A DNA stretch of 64,000 bases from positions 372,001 through 436,000 of the forward strand of contig JAAXTM010000001.1 in the NCBI GenBank assembly GCA_013336525.1, read 5' to 3'. Below the pieces are notes generated by a model that had not been told where the DNA came from, did not search any database, and worked only from the letters and a program-made list of their open reading frames with translations. Shown here piece after piece: positions 16,321 to 25,978 of the stretch. Numbering within the stretch: position 1 is the first letter of the stretch; each line of letters opens with the position of its first letter. Source of the stretch: Geobacteraceae bacterium. Lineage in GTDB: Bacteria > Desulfobacterota > Desulfuromonadia > Geobacterales > Pseudopelobacteraceae. The position numbers and the translations under genes were made by a program.

Positions 16321-17700
16321 TCACTCATCCCCACTATCCAGCCCGAATTTAGCCAGTCGATACCGGAAAGAGCGAAACGACATCCCCAACAGTTCCCCCG
16401 CTTTCTTTTTCGCGCCGCCGGTCTTCTCAAGCGCCTTGAGCAGGTATTTTTTCTCCAAATCCTCTAATAGCGGTTCCAGCATCATTCCCCCCTCCGGGAT
16501 GTCACAATCGGCTGTGAGGCAGGGCATTTTGCTGATCAGAAGCTGTTGTGGCAAACTGCTCTCGGAAATAACCATTGGATCGATAATCAGGCTCCGTTCG
16601 ATACAATTTTCCAACTCGCGGATATTGCCTGGAAAGGGGTGATTCATGAGTATTTTGAGGGCACCTGAAGTAACTGATGCCGGCTTGTTTTGCCCACCTG
16701 CCAGAAATTTACGACAGAAATATTCAATCAAAAGCGGAATATCCTCGATCCGCTCCCGCAGCGGCGGCATGACAAGCTGAACGACGTTGAGACGGTAAAA
16801 CAGGTCTTCCCGGAACGATCCGTCCTTGACCTGGCTTTCAAGATCACGGTTTGAGGCGCTAATGATCCGTACGTCAGCCTTGCGGGTGACAGCGTCCCCT
16901 ACCCGCTTGAATTCACGCTCCTGCAGCACCCGCAGCAGTTTGGTCTGCATCAGCAGCGGCAGTTCGCCGATTTCATCCAGAAAAAGCGTCCCCCCTTCGG
17001 CCTGTTCGAAAAGTCCTGGACGATCACCCACCGCGCCGGTGAAAGAACCTTTTTTATGCCCGAAAAGTTCACTTTCAATCAGGTTTTCCGGTATCGCACC
17101 GCAATTTACGGCAACAAACGGTTTTGTTTTGCGGGGACTGCAGGTGTGTATCGAACATGCTGCCAACTCTTTACCGGTTCCGCTCTCGCCAAGAATCAGC
17201 ACACTGCTTTGACTGGCAGCAACCTTCTGGATCATATCGAAGAGTTCCCGCATTTTCTGGCTTTTGCCGATGATACCGCAGAAACTATCCCGCTCATTGA
17301 CGTTCTTTTTCAATAGGACGTTTTCCCGTTTTAGCCCCTGCTTTTCAAGGGCATTTTTTACAAGCTGCTTTATCTCCTCGTTCTTGAACGGCTTGCCAAT
17401 ATAATCATATGCTCCAAGTTTCATCGCCTCAACCGCCTGATCAGCTGCTGAAAAAGCAGTAAGCATCAAAACAGCGGTCTCGGGAGATTTTTCTTTGATG
17501 CGTGCCAACAGCTCAATGCCGGACAGCCCTGGCATATTGACATCCGACAGCACCAGATCAAACAGTGCAGACTCCATCGTACGCAGCGCATCCTCGGCGG
17601 ATCCAGCGACAGTGACGTCATAACCTTCCCGCTCCAGCAGAATTGAGAGAAACTCCCTCATACTCAGCTCATCATCGACAACAAGTATTTTTATTTTCAT
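16321..17700 (-). CDS. pilR: Sigma-54-dependent response regulator PilR
   Basis: A 459-residue NtrC-family activator. The receiver domain (1-120) has the acidic pair near residue 10 and the phospho-acceptor Asp in LVLSDVNMPG near 53. The AAA+ domain has Walker A GESGTGKE, the sigma-54 contact loop GSFTGA (the Ala-to-Ser form of GAFTGA) and Walker B GGTLFLDEIGELP. A Fis-type helix-turn-helix closes the protein (GGAKKKAGELLGMSFRSFRY). It sits directly upstream of two pilA genes that carry sigma-54-type promoters, so it is their likely activator. The kinase gene pilS, normally adjacent in Geobacter, is not here. Confidence 0.92.
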   Translation of the reverse strand: MKIKILVVDDELSMREFLSILLEREGYDVTVAGSAEDALRTMESALFDLVLSDVNMPGLSGIELLARIKEKSPETAVLMLTAFSAADQAVEAMKLGAYDYIGKPFKNEEIKQLVKNALEKQGLKRENVLLKKNVNERDSFCGIIGKSQKMRELFDMIQKVAASQSSVLILGESGTGKELAACSIHTCSPRKTKPFVAVNCGAIPENLIESELFGHKKGSFTGAVGDRPGLFEQAEGGTLFLDEIGELPLLMQTKLLRVLQEREFKRVGDAVTRKADVRIISASNRDLESQVKDGSFREDLFYRLNVVQLVMPPLRERIEDIPLLIEYFCRKFLAGGQNKPASVTSGALKILMNHPFPGNIRELENCIERSLIIDPMVISESSLPQQLLISKMPCLTADCDIPEGGMMLEPLLEDLEKKYLLKALEKTGGAKKKAGELLGMSFRSFRYRLAKFGLDSGDE

Positions 17701-17867
17701 CGGAGCTCCTTATCGCACCAATCCACAAAACCGAGTGCCGTTTTTTGTCATATCACATCTATGAATTATTGTGAAGTATTCCAATCACGGCAACAAGGCC
17801 TCCGCTACAAAAATAGTTGTAATTAATTGTACCAGTGAGCTGTTATTTTTAAATTAATGTGTTATAA

Positions 17868-19220
<1,353 letters not shown>

Positions 19221-19238
19221 AACCTAGAATAGAAGCAG

Positions 19239-19272
19239 ACACAAAAGGCGGAGGATTCTCCGCCTTTTGTGT
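19239..19272 (+). terminator. Intrinsic terminator after eno
   Basis: A perfect 15-bp stem (ACACAAAAGGCGGAG with CTCCGCCTTTTGTGT) around a GATT loop, 18 bases after the eno stop and 25 bases before the pgi start. The T-run is inside the 3' arm, so it may be partly leaky into pgi. Confidence 0.85.
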
Positions 19273-19297
19273 ATCTGAAGTGGAACGGGAGGAACGG

Positions 19298-20890
19298 ATG
19301 CAAAATGAAACCACCCTTTGGAATCGTTACCAAAAACATCTCTGCCACTGCCCTGAAATAGGACTTGCGCTTGATATCAGTCGCATGAAATTTCCTGACA
19401 GTTTTTTTAAGCAGATGGAGCCCAAAATACAGGATGCGTTCTCAGAAATGCGCGACCTGGAGGGTGGTGCAATTGCCAACCTTGATGAAGGGCGCATGGT
19501 CGGACATTACTGGCTGAGAAACCCGAAGCTCTCCCCTTCACAAATCATTCAGCATGAAATTGAAGTCGCCATTGAACAAATTCAGACATTCAGTTCCAAA
19601 ATCCATTCCGGTGCTATAACTGCTCAGAACGGCTCTATTTTTAAGAATATTCTTATAATAGGCATCGGCGGCTCAGCATTGGGACCTCAGTTTGTGGCCG
19701 ACGCACTGACATCTTCATCAGACCGGATGAAGGCGTATTTTCTCGACAACACTGATCCGGACGGCTTTGATAAGGTGTTCGCGGAACTAGGTGCATCTAT
19801 TTCACAAACTTTGGCTGTAGTTATATCAAAAAGTGGCTCTACGAAAGAGACCCGCAACGGAATGCTGGAGGCCAAGTCAGCATATCAACGTGCCGGACTC
19901 GATTTTTCACAGCATGCCGTTGCAGTGACCGGAGCAGCAAGTGAGCTGGACCGACTGGCACTGGCCGAAGGCTGGCTAGAGCGTTTCCCGATGTGGGACT
20001 GGGTCGGAGGGCGAACATCCATAACCTCGGCTGGTGGGCTGTTGTCTGCAGCTCTGCAGGGGATCGACATCAATGCGCTGCTTGAGGGTGCCAAAGAGTG
20101 TGACATAGTTACCAGCAGAACGGTTGTTGAACAGAATCCGGCAGCAATTATGGCGCTGATGTGGCATTACGCCACAGACGGTCGCGGCACGAAAGATCTG
20201 GTCATGCTCCCCTACAAGGATCGTCTGCTGCTACTCTCCCGCTATCTGCAACAGCTGATCATGGAATCTATCGGCAAAGAGCTTGACCGTGATGGCGTGA
20301 CTGTCAATCAGGGGCTGACGGTGTACGGCAACAAGGGGTCTACCGATCAGCACGCCTATGTTCAGCAATTGCGCGAAGGAGTGGCAAATTTCTTTGTCAC
20401 GTTTATTGAAGTTCTGAATGATCGAAACGGAAGTTCACTACAAGTCGAGGATGGGATTACCAGCGGAGATTTCCTGTTCGGTTTTTTCCAGGGCACACGT
20501 ACTGCGCTTTATGAAAATGGGAGGGAATCTATAACACTCACCATCAATAAGGTTGATGCATATACGGTTGGCGTCCTGATAGCGCTGTTCGAACGGGCCG
20601 TCGGTTTCTATGCCAGCCTGATCAATATCAACGCTTACCACCAGCCAGGTGTAGAAGCCGGCAAGAAAGCAGCCGGCACCGTGATAGCACTCCAGAAATC
20701 AGTAGTGGAACTGTTACAAAGAGAGCAGCGCAGCATGACGGCTGACGCTGTTGCAGAACTGTTGGGAAATGCAGAACAAGCGGAGATGGTGTTTGCTATC
20801 CTGAGGCATTTAGCGGCCAACCCGGATCGCGGGATTATCCAGAATAGCGCCGATCAGATGGCAGAGGTAACTTTCCAGTTAGCCAGTTAG
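19298..20890 (+). CDS. pgi: Glucose-6-phosphate isomerase
   Basis: A 530-residue enzyme interconverting glucose 6-phosphate and fructose 6-phosphate. The SIS fold shows [13 protein letters not shown], the sugar-phosphate loop [29 protein letters not shown] and the late catalytic segment [23 protein letters not shown] chose ATG at 19298 because GGGAGG stands 6 bases upstream. A GTG at 19280 is in frame. The stop codon lies inside a run of 8-bp repeats, so the C-terminal residues (QLAS) come from repeat sequence. Confidence 0.96.
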   Translation: MQNETTLWNRYQKHLCHCPEIGLALDISRMKFPDSFFKQMEPKIQDAFSEMRDLEGGAIANLDEGRMVGHYWLRNPKLSPSQIIQHEIEVAIEQIQTFSSKIHSGAITAQNGSIFKNILIIGIGGSALGPQFVADALTSSSDRMKAYFLDNTDPDGFDKVFAELGASISQTLAVVISKSGSTKETRNGMLEAKSAYQRAGLDFSQHAVAVTGAASELDRLALAEGWLERFPMWDWVGGRTSITSAGGLLSAALQGIDINALLEGAKECDIVTSRTVVEQNPAAIMALMWHYATDGRGTKDLVMLPYKDRLLLLSRYLQQLIMESIGKELDRDGVTVNQGLTVYGNKGSTDQHAYVQQLREGVANFFVTFIEVLNDRNGSSLQVEDGITSGDFLFGFFQGTRTALYENGRESITLTINKVDAYTVGVLIALFERAVGFYASLININAYHQPGVEAGKKAAGTVIALQKSVVELLQREQRSMTADAVAELLGNAEQAEMVFAILRHLAANPDRGIIQNSADQMAEVTFQLAS

Positions 20891-20906
20891 CCAGTTAGCC
20901 AGTTAG
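20875..20906 (+). repeat. Four tandem copies of CCAGTTAG spanning the pgi stop codon
   Basis: Four perfect 8-bp units plus a partial fifth (CCAGTT). The stop codon TAG at 20888-20890 is part of the second unit. Every unit carries TAG, but in the pgi frame only the second reads as a stop. Loss or gain of one unit upstream would change the frame by 8 bases. Confidence 0.95.
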
Positions 20907-20909
20907 CCA

Positions 20910-20943
20910 GTTTCCGTCCGCGATTTTTTTCCCGGACGGAAAC
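20910..20943. terminator. Hairpin between convergent pgi and hrpB
   Basis: An 11-bp perfect stem (GTTTCCGTCCG with CGGACGGAAAC) around a 12-base T-rich loop. Its right edge touches the hrpB stop codon, so it probably terminates transcripts from both sides. There is no strong T-run beyond the stem. Confidence 0.65.
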
Positions 20944-23468
20944 TAACTCCCCTTTGGTTTCAACCTGCGCGTCGGAGCCGCGCTCCAAGGATCATCAGGC
21001 CAGGGGTGTTTTGGATAACGCCCCTTGAGCTCCTTTTTTACCTGCTGATACGAACCATCCCAGAATCCCTTTAAATCCCGAGTCACCTGAATCGGCCTCC
21101 CGGCTGGCGAAAGCAGATGCAACAGCACAGGGATCCTGCCGTCACACACGGTGGGTCCAACTGCCAAACCGAACAGTTCCTGAAGTTTTACTGCCAGCAC
21201 CGGGATTTCACCGGAATAATCGATCCTTATCCGAGAGCCGCTCGGAACAGTCAGATGCATCGGCGCGAATTCATCAAGTTCACGTTGCAGCCGATAGTCC
21301 AGTTTTTGTCTCAGAATCTCGGCAATATCCAGCTGAGCGATTCTTTTGGCGGTGTTAATCCCTTCAAGGTGCGGCGCCAGCCACTCTTCAAGAGTTTCAA
21401 GCAGCACTGAATCAGAGACATCCGGCCAAACGCGCTCCGGGAAGGCGGAGCGCACCAGCAGCAGTCGCCCTTGCAGCAGGCGGACAGCTTCATTCATCGA
21501 CAGAAGCGTCAATCCGGATGCACGTAGCGCACCGATGACAGCAGGCACCGCCTGGGTTGCAGACGGAATAACTGTTTCGGCAGAAAGCTGAATACTCCCC
21601 AGCCGCTCCAACCGCCGGGCGATAACGCGCCCCTCACGATCATCCCAACTCACTACTGTTTCACAACGGATATGCTTTGCTCGTTCCTCAAGAATAACCG
21701 CTTCGGATATTTCAGAGGCAAGATGGATAATCGCTTCGGCCTGATTGCCTGCATCCAGAGCCAATGCAATAATATAATCAGCAGTTCTTACCGCACTACG
21801 CTCAGAAATACGTGCACCGCGTCCACTGGCAAGCAAATAACCGCCACCGCCATTTCCTCTGCACTTAGCAAGACGATCGGGATAAGCCGCCAGAAGCAAC
21901 CGGGCAATACGCTCATCATCGCACTCCCAATCTTTTTCAGCTGCGGAGATGGCCATATAACGCTCCAGTTGGCGAGCAACACGTTCCACGTTTCTTAAGG
22001 ACGAAAGATCCATTCTACGGTCGTTACACCCTGATAATCGCCAGCCTTTAAGAGCCTCCAGGCGATCGGCTATATCTGATCGGCTTACCTGGGGCATGCT
22101 GTCCCCGGCGGCGGAGCGGAACAGATCACGTTCCGAAAGAAGCGCCGCCAGTTGGCACCCCAAACCTGGACAGCAAAGTTCTCTGGAACGAAGCAGAAGT
22201 CGGCCAAGGCGTGGGTGAAGCGGCATCCGCACGACTTCCAGCCCAAGAGCTGTGCCCCTGCCGGTGTCATCAAACAGGTCAAGTTCTACAAGCAGGCGGC
22301 GGGCCGACTCCTGAGCTGCGGCAGGAGGCGTATCCAGCCAGCCAAGCTGCTGCGGGTCAGTTACACCCCACGCTGCCAGCTCAAGCAGAAGCTGCGACAG
22401 GTCAGTGACATTGATTTCAGGTGGAGTGTGTGCGGACATCGCATGAAGTGTGTGAGGAGTGTAGAGACGATAGCAGACGCCGGGAGCGGTCCGCCCTGCA
22501 CGGCCTGCACGCTGCTCGGCAGAAGCACGCGATTCGCGAACTGTAACCAGACGATTTAAACCATTACCGGGATCATATTGCAACCGCCGGGACACGCCGC
22601 AATCAATAACGGTCCGGACGCCTTCAATGGTCAGACTGGTTTCGGCAATACTGGTTGCCAACACTATTTTACGCTGCCGGCCTGCCTGAATAACCTTCTG
22701 CTGCTCGGCAATCGGCAGATCACCATACAGTTGGCATACCACGATATTTTGCGGTACGGCTCCGGATTCTGCCAACTGGGCAGCGCAAGCACGAATTTCG
22801 CCGGAACCGGGCAAAAAGGCCAGGATATAACCTTCCGTTTCATTCAACGCCTGTATAACTGTGGATGCAACTCGCTGTGAAAGACGAGTATGCCCTTTAT
22901 CATCCAGATATTTTATTTCAACAGCAAAACATCGCCCCTCAGAACTAATGACAGGAGCGTTATCAAGCAGCCGGGCAAGCGGCTGAAGATCCAGCGTCGC
23001 TGACATGATCATTATTTTAAGATCGGTGCGCAGCTGCTGTACCTCACGACAGAGAGCCAACCCGAGATCAGCATGGATACTCCGTTCGTGAAACTCGTCA
23101 AAAATAACCAGTGCCACACCGGCAAGCTCAGGATCAGCCTGAATCCGACGGGTCAGAATACCCTCAGTAACCACCTCAATTCGCGTGGCTTTAGAAGTGC
23201 AGCTTTCAAAGCGAATAGAGTAACCAACTGTACACCCGACCTCTTCACCAAGACTTTTTGCCATCCAGCGGGCAGCAGACACTGCAGCGATACGCCGCGG
23301 TTCCAGCATAATAATGCGGCCGGCAGCGGGGGGAATTACATCAAGTAAGGCCAGCGGGACGCGTGTTGTTTTACCAGCTCCGGGAGCGGCATGAAGAATG
23401 ATACTCTGATTATTGCAGACTGATTCAAGGAGAAGTGGAAGGATGTCATCAATTGGGAGTTTAGTCAT
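20943..23468 (-). CDS. hrpB: ATP-dependent RNA helicase HrpB
   Basis: A DEAH-box helicase of about 841 residues. Motif I is HAAPGAGKTTRVP (about residue 30), then LEPRRIAAVSAA, the Walker B box VIFDEFHERS, SAT motif MIMSATLD, and ATSIAETSLTIEGV with QRAGRAGRTAPGVCYRLY for motifs V and VI. The long C-terminal region is the HrpB-specific domain with an ending rich in basic residues. I prefer ATG at 23468 (MTKLPIDDILP), which matches family N-termini. A second ATG at 23480 is in frame. The cellular role of HrpB is poorly defined. Confidence 0.95.
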   Translation of the reverse strand: MTKLPIDDILPLLLESVCNNQSIILHAAPGAGKTTRVPLALLDVIPPAAGRIIMLEPRRIAAVSAARWMAKSLGEEVGCTVGYSIRFESCTSKATRIEVVTEGILTRRIQADPELAGVALVIFDEFHERSIHADLGLALCREVQQLRTDLKIMIMSATLDLQPLARLLDNAPVISSEGRCFAVEIKYLDDKGHTRLSQRVASTVIQALNETEGYILAFLPGSGEIRACAAQLAESGAVPQNIVVCQLYGDLPIAEQQKVIQAGRQRKIVLATSIAETSLTIEGVRTVIDCGVSRRLQYDPGNGLNRLVTVRESRASAEQRAGRAGRTAPGVCYRLYTPHTLHAMSAHTPPEINVTDLSQLLLELAAWGVTDPQQLGWLDTPPAAAQESARRLLVELDLFDDTGRGTALGLEVVRMPLHPRLGRLLLRSRELCCPGLGCQLAALLSERDLFRSAAGDSMPQVSRSDIADRLEALKGWRLSGCNDRRMDLSSLRNVERVARQLERYMAISAAEKDWECDDERIARLLLAAYPDRLAKCRGNGGGGYLLASGRGARISERSAVRTADYIIALALDAGNQAEAIIHLASEISEAVILEERAKHIRCETVVSWDDREGRVIARRLERLGSIQLSAETVIPSATQAVPAVIGALRASGLTLLSMNEAVRLLQGRLLLVRSAFPERVWPDVSDSVLLETLEEWLAPHLEGINTAKRIAQLDIAEILRQKLDYRLQRELDEFAPMHLTVPSGSRIRIDYSGEIPVLAVKLQELFGLAVGPTVCDGRIPVLLHLLSPAGRPIQVTRDLKGFWDGSYQQVKKELKGRYPKHPWPDDPWSAAPTRRLKPKGS

Positions 23469-23511
23469 GGATTGGATCAATTTTTTACCAATTTAATTGA
23501 ATATTTTTTAA

Positions 23512-23558
23512 CCACATAGACACAGAAATATTAACAATATTCCCTGTGACTATGTGGC
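23512..23558. repeat. Long imperfect palindrome between hrpB and aroF
   Basis: The arms CCACATAG-ACACAG-AAATATT and AATATTCC-CTGTG-ACTATGTGG pair almost completely over about 21 bp around an AAC centre. It follows the stop of the DAHP synthase gene on the minus strand but has no T-run, so it is not a standard terminator. Small dispersed palindromic elements of this size are common in bacteria. Only one copy is visible here. Confidence 0.6.
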
Positions 23559-23575
23559 AATTGCTTTCTTGGAGA

Positions 23576-24595
23576 TTAAAGACTCCTTCCATCCGCCTCG
23601 GCAAACAGACGCAACTTCTGCATCATTTTCTCAAATTTGGCAGGTTTCAGAGACTGGGCACCATCAGACGATGCGTGTTCAGGGTCCGGGTGCACTTCTA
23701 CTATCAATCCGTCTGCCCCGGCAGCTACAGCCGCATAGCACATCGGAGCTACATAATGATGATTGCCGGTGCCATGTGATGGGTCAATAACAACCGGTAG
23801 ATGTGTTTTTCCCTTCAGAACCGGAATCGCCGACAGATCAAGGGTGTTACGAGTGGCCGTTTCAAAGGTGCGGATACCACGCTCGCAGAGAATCACGGAT
23901 TGGTTGCCCTCACTCATAATATATTCGGCGCTCATCAGCAGTTCCTGAATTGTCATCGCCATACCACGTTTTAACAAAACCGGCTTGCCAAGCTGACCAA
24001 CTTTTTTGAGTAGCGCAAAATTCTGTGAATTTCTGGCACCGATCTGCAGTATATCGGAATACTCCGCCACCATTTCGGCCGTTTCCGGATTAATAACTTC
24101 AGTCACAAAAGGAAGGCCAGTCAAATCACGCGCTTTGGCCAGCAGTTTCAACCCCTCCTCTTCAAGTCCTTGGAATGAATAAGGTGAGGTGCGCGGCTTG
24201 AAAGCCCCACCGCGCAGAATATGTGCACCGGCTTTTTTTACAGCAAGAGCAGATTCAATAATCTGTTCCTCACTCTCCACAGAGCAGGGGCCTGCCATGA
24301 CAACAATCTGCGAGCCTCCTATGACAACATTGTCACTGATACGTACCACACTGGACTCCTTCTTGACTTCAAGTGAAGCCAGTTTATACGGCTGCAGGAT
24401 CGGAACAACATTCTCCACACCATGCAGGGATTCCAGCGCCTGCAAAGCCGACTTGGCGCGTTCATCACCAATTGCTCCGATCACGTCACGCGTCGCGCCA
24501 TGAATCACATGTGGTGTGTAACCCAACTCCTTGATACGCTTAAGAACCTCATCCTTGTCCTTCTTTGCAGCCCCCGCTTTCATTACAATAATCAT
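23576..24595 (-). CDS. aroF: 3-deoxy-7-phosphoheptulonate synthase (DAHP synthase, type I beta)
   Basis: A 339-residue enzyme condensing phosphoenolpyruvate and erythrose 4-phosphate, the first step to chorismate. The N-terminal 75 residues form the ferredoxin-like regulatory domain of the type I beta group ([20 protein letters not shown]). The barrel follows with [43 protein letters not shown] and the metal-binding DPSHGTG. ATG at 24595 has AAAGGA about 9 bases upstream; an in-frame GTG at 24613 lacks this. The 220-base 5' region carries an aromatic leader peptide and an attenuator-type terminator (24671-24815), so expression should follow aminoacyl-tRNA levels. Confidence 0.95.
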   Translation of the reverse strand: MIIVMKAGAAKKDKDEVLKRIKELGYTPHVIHGATRDVIGAIGDERAKSALQALESLHGVENVVPILQPYKLASLEVKKESSVVRISDNVVIGGSQIVVMAGPCSVESEEQIIESALAVKKAGAHILRGGAFKPRTSPYSFQGLEEEGLKLLAKARDLTGLPFVTEVINPETAEMVAEYSDILQIGARNSQNFALLKKVGQLGKPVLLKRGMAMTIQELLMSAEYIMSEGNQSVILCERGIRTFETATRNTLDLSAIPVLKGKTHLPVVIDPSHGTGNHHYVAPMCYAAVAAGADGLIVEVHPDPEHASSDGAQSLKPAKFEKMMQKLRLFAEADGRSL

Positions 24596-24622
24596 TCTTT
24601 GATCCTTTCCCACAAATAATTA

Positions 24623-24645
24623 GAGCCGGAAGTTTTCCCCGGCTC
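24623..24645 (-). other. Secondary hairpin in the aroF leader
   Basis: A 7-bp perfect stem (GAGCCGG with CCGGCTC) and 9-base loop between the attenuator terminator and the aroF ribosome-binding site on the minus strand. It does not include the AAAGGA site. Role unknown. Confidence 0.5.
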
Positions 24646-24670
24646 CTACCCATCTGTGCACAGACAGCAA

Positions 24671-24702
24671 AAAACCGGGGAGACTTTCGTCTGCCCCGGT
24701 TT
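24671..24702 (-). terminator. Attenuator terminator in the aroF leader
   Basis: On the minus strand AAACCGGGG-C-AGAC, a GAAA tetraloop and GTCT-CCCCGGTTT form a 13-bp stem with one bulged C, followed by a run of T. It lies 27 bases past the leader-peptide stop and 76 bases before the aroF start. Its 5' arm can instead pair with the leader peptide's own 3' coding segment at 24743-24751, which makes it a conditional terminator. Confidence 0.85.
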
Positions 24703-24728
24703 GTGGTTTTGTGTGATAGCTTCTTCGC

Positions 24729-24815
24729 TTACACCTCTACCCGGGCAGACGACCTGAAATAAAAGCCGAACCAAAAGTAAAAGCTGAATGCGATGTAGAA
24801 GCGGTTTGAGTTCAT
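24729..24815 (-). CDS. Aromatic leader peptide of the aroF attenuator
   Basis: A 28-codon frame from ATG at 24815 to TAA at 24729, too short for usual gene calling. Residues 6, 10, 12, 14, 16, 18 and 20 are Phe; 7, 13 and 19 are Tyr; 15 is Trp. That is 11 aromatic codons among 15. Codons 22-25 (GTCTGCCCGG) are complementary to the 5' arm of the downstream terminator. A ribosome held up at Phe, Tyr or Trp codons would leave that segment free to form an antiterminator. One reaching the stop codon would cover it and allow termination. No ribosome-binding site is seen upstream, and the predicted transcript starts only 1-3 bases before the ATG, so it may be translated as a leaderless message. Confidence 0.85.
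   Translation of the reverse strand: MNSNRFYIAFSFYFWFGFYFRSSARVEV
24743..24751 (-). promoter_or_regulatory. Antiterminator arm within the leader peptide
   Basis: Minus-strand CGTCTGCCC pairs over nine contiguous bases with GGGCAGACG of the terminator 5' arm (24688-24696). Two further G-C pairs can form past one bulged G. Formation of this helix excludes the terminator. Confidence 0.75.
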
Positions 24816-24823
24816 AGTTTGGC

Positions 24824-24853
24824 ACTAAATCACAGAGACATCCCTATTGTCAA
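24824..24853 (-). promoter_or_regulatory. Predicted sigma-70 promoter of the aroF leader
   Basis: On the minus strand a perfect TTGACA (24848-24853), an 18-base spacer and TTTAGT (24824-24829) stand directly after the stop codon of the upstream CheV-like gene. Start of transcription would fall at about 24816-24818. Confidence 0.6.
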
Positions 24854-24860
24854 GCTAGAA

Positions 24861-25802
24861 TCACGCGGTTAATTCATCTACTACTTCTACCAGCTTCGGC
24901 AAATCAGGCTTGGTTAGAATACAGTTGGCACCGAGTCCGATCCACTTACGTTTATTATCTTCTGAAGCAAGTGAGGAAAAAATAGCTACAGGCATGTTTT
25001 TCAATGAATCTTCCTTGCGTACAAGAGAAGTAAGATGAAGGCCATCCATCTGGGGCATTTCAACATCAGTAATCATCATGTGTATATGATCCCGGAATGT
25101 TCCCCCATCCTTAGCAACTTTTTGAAGAATTTCCTGAATAATGCTCCATGCCTCGGCACCATTCTCTGCCTCAACAACTGTGTATCCTGCAGATCTGAGA
25201 CTGCTGCTGAGAGTCTTGCGTATAAAAACGGAATCATCAGCAACAAGTATGGTTCTGTTCTCACGTTCCGGATTAGTTTCTGCGCGATTCATCATGAGTG
25301 AGTCAAGCGGCTTAAGGGCACTTTCAGAACAGAGCTCAGCAACAATCTTCTCAAAATCAAGCACTAAAATGATACGATCATCCATTTTAACAAGACCGGT
25401 AACCTCATCACTATGTACTGATGCCGCGGGGGCTTCTACGTTCTTCCATGAAATTCGGTATATTCTGGAAACAGAATGAACCAGAACGCCCACCATCAGG
25501 TTATTAAATTCAAGGACTACGACCCGGTCTGCAACGAGATCCCCGGTAGACTTATTGAGTACCGTTGCAAGATTAATAATAGTAATAACCTTGTCACGCA
25601 GCTTGATCATTCCCTCAACACCCAGCTTGGCATTGACCACCCGAGACATTTGCGGCAGGCGGATAATTTCACGGACCTTAGCTACATTGACACCGTAGTA
25701 ACAAGGGAGTACAACGCCATTTCCGTCAACTTCGTCGATTCTGAACTCAACTATTTCAAGCTCGTTGGTGTCGCTTTCAAGAAGTATTTTGCTCTGCTGC
25801 AT
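24861..25802 (-). CDS. cheV: CheV-like chemotaxis coupling protein (CheW-REC)
   Basis: A 313-residue fusion. The first 165 residues are a CheW domain, with FRIDEVDGNGVVLPCYYGVNVAKVREIIR and KLRDKVITIINLATVL. Residues about 185-313 are a receiver domain: TILVADDSVFIRKTL carries the acidic pair, MMITDVEMPQMDG the phospho-acceptor Asp, and CILTKPD the conserved Lys. CheV proteins couple chemoreceptors to CheA and may act in adaptation. It stands alone, with no other chemotaxis gene nearby. Its stop codon abuts the aroF leader promoter. Confidence 0.9.
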   Translation of the reverse strand: MQQSKILLESDTNELEIVEFRIDEVDGNGVVLPCYYGVNVAKVREIIRLPQMSRVVNAKLGVEGMIKLRDKVITIINLATVLNKSTGDLVADRVVVLEFNNLMVGVLVHSVSRIYRISWKNVEAPAASVHSDEVTGLVKMDDRIILVLDFEKIVAELCSESALKPLDSLMMNRAETNPERENRTILVADDSVFIRKTLSSSLRSAGYTVVEAENGAEAWSIIQEILQKVAKDGGTFRDHIHMMITDVEMPQMDGLHLTSLVRKEDSLKNMPVAIFSSLASEDNKRKWIGLGANCILTKPDLPKLVEVVDELTA

Positions 25803-25978
25803 AAATAAGAACCTTTCGTATCACAGTAATGAGCCAGTATAGCACGCTTTTACATAAAATATAGTATGTTGTAAAAGAAAATCTATTTTTTAGATACAGT
25901 ATTTGTATCCGGCTGAACTTGACTCTCCTTTAAGCCTGTGTTAGCTTTTTCTCCCAATTTACAACATAGAGGTACGTA

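Noticed and set aside
24596-24860. T-box or riboswitch in the aroF leader
   Set aside because: No T-box core sequence or known aptamer is visible, while the aromatic leader peptide and complementary arms explain the structure.
25829-25864. Short frame (11 codons) ahead of trpE as a leader peptide
   Set aside because: It has no Trp codons, no paired terminator follows, and it lies too far from trpE.
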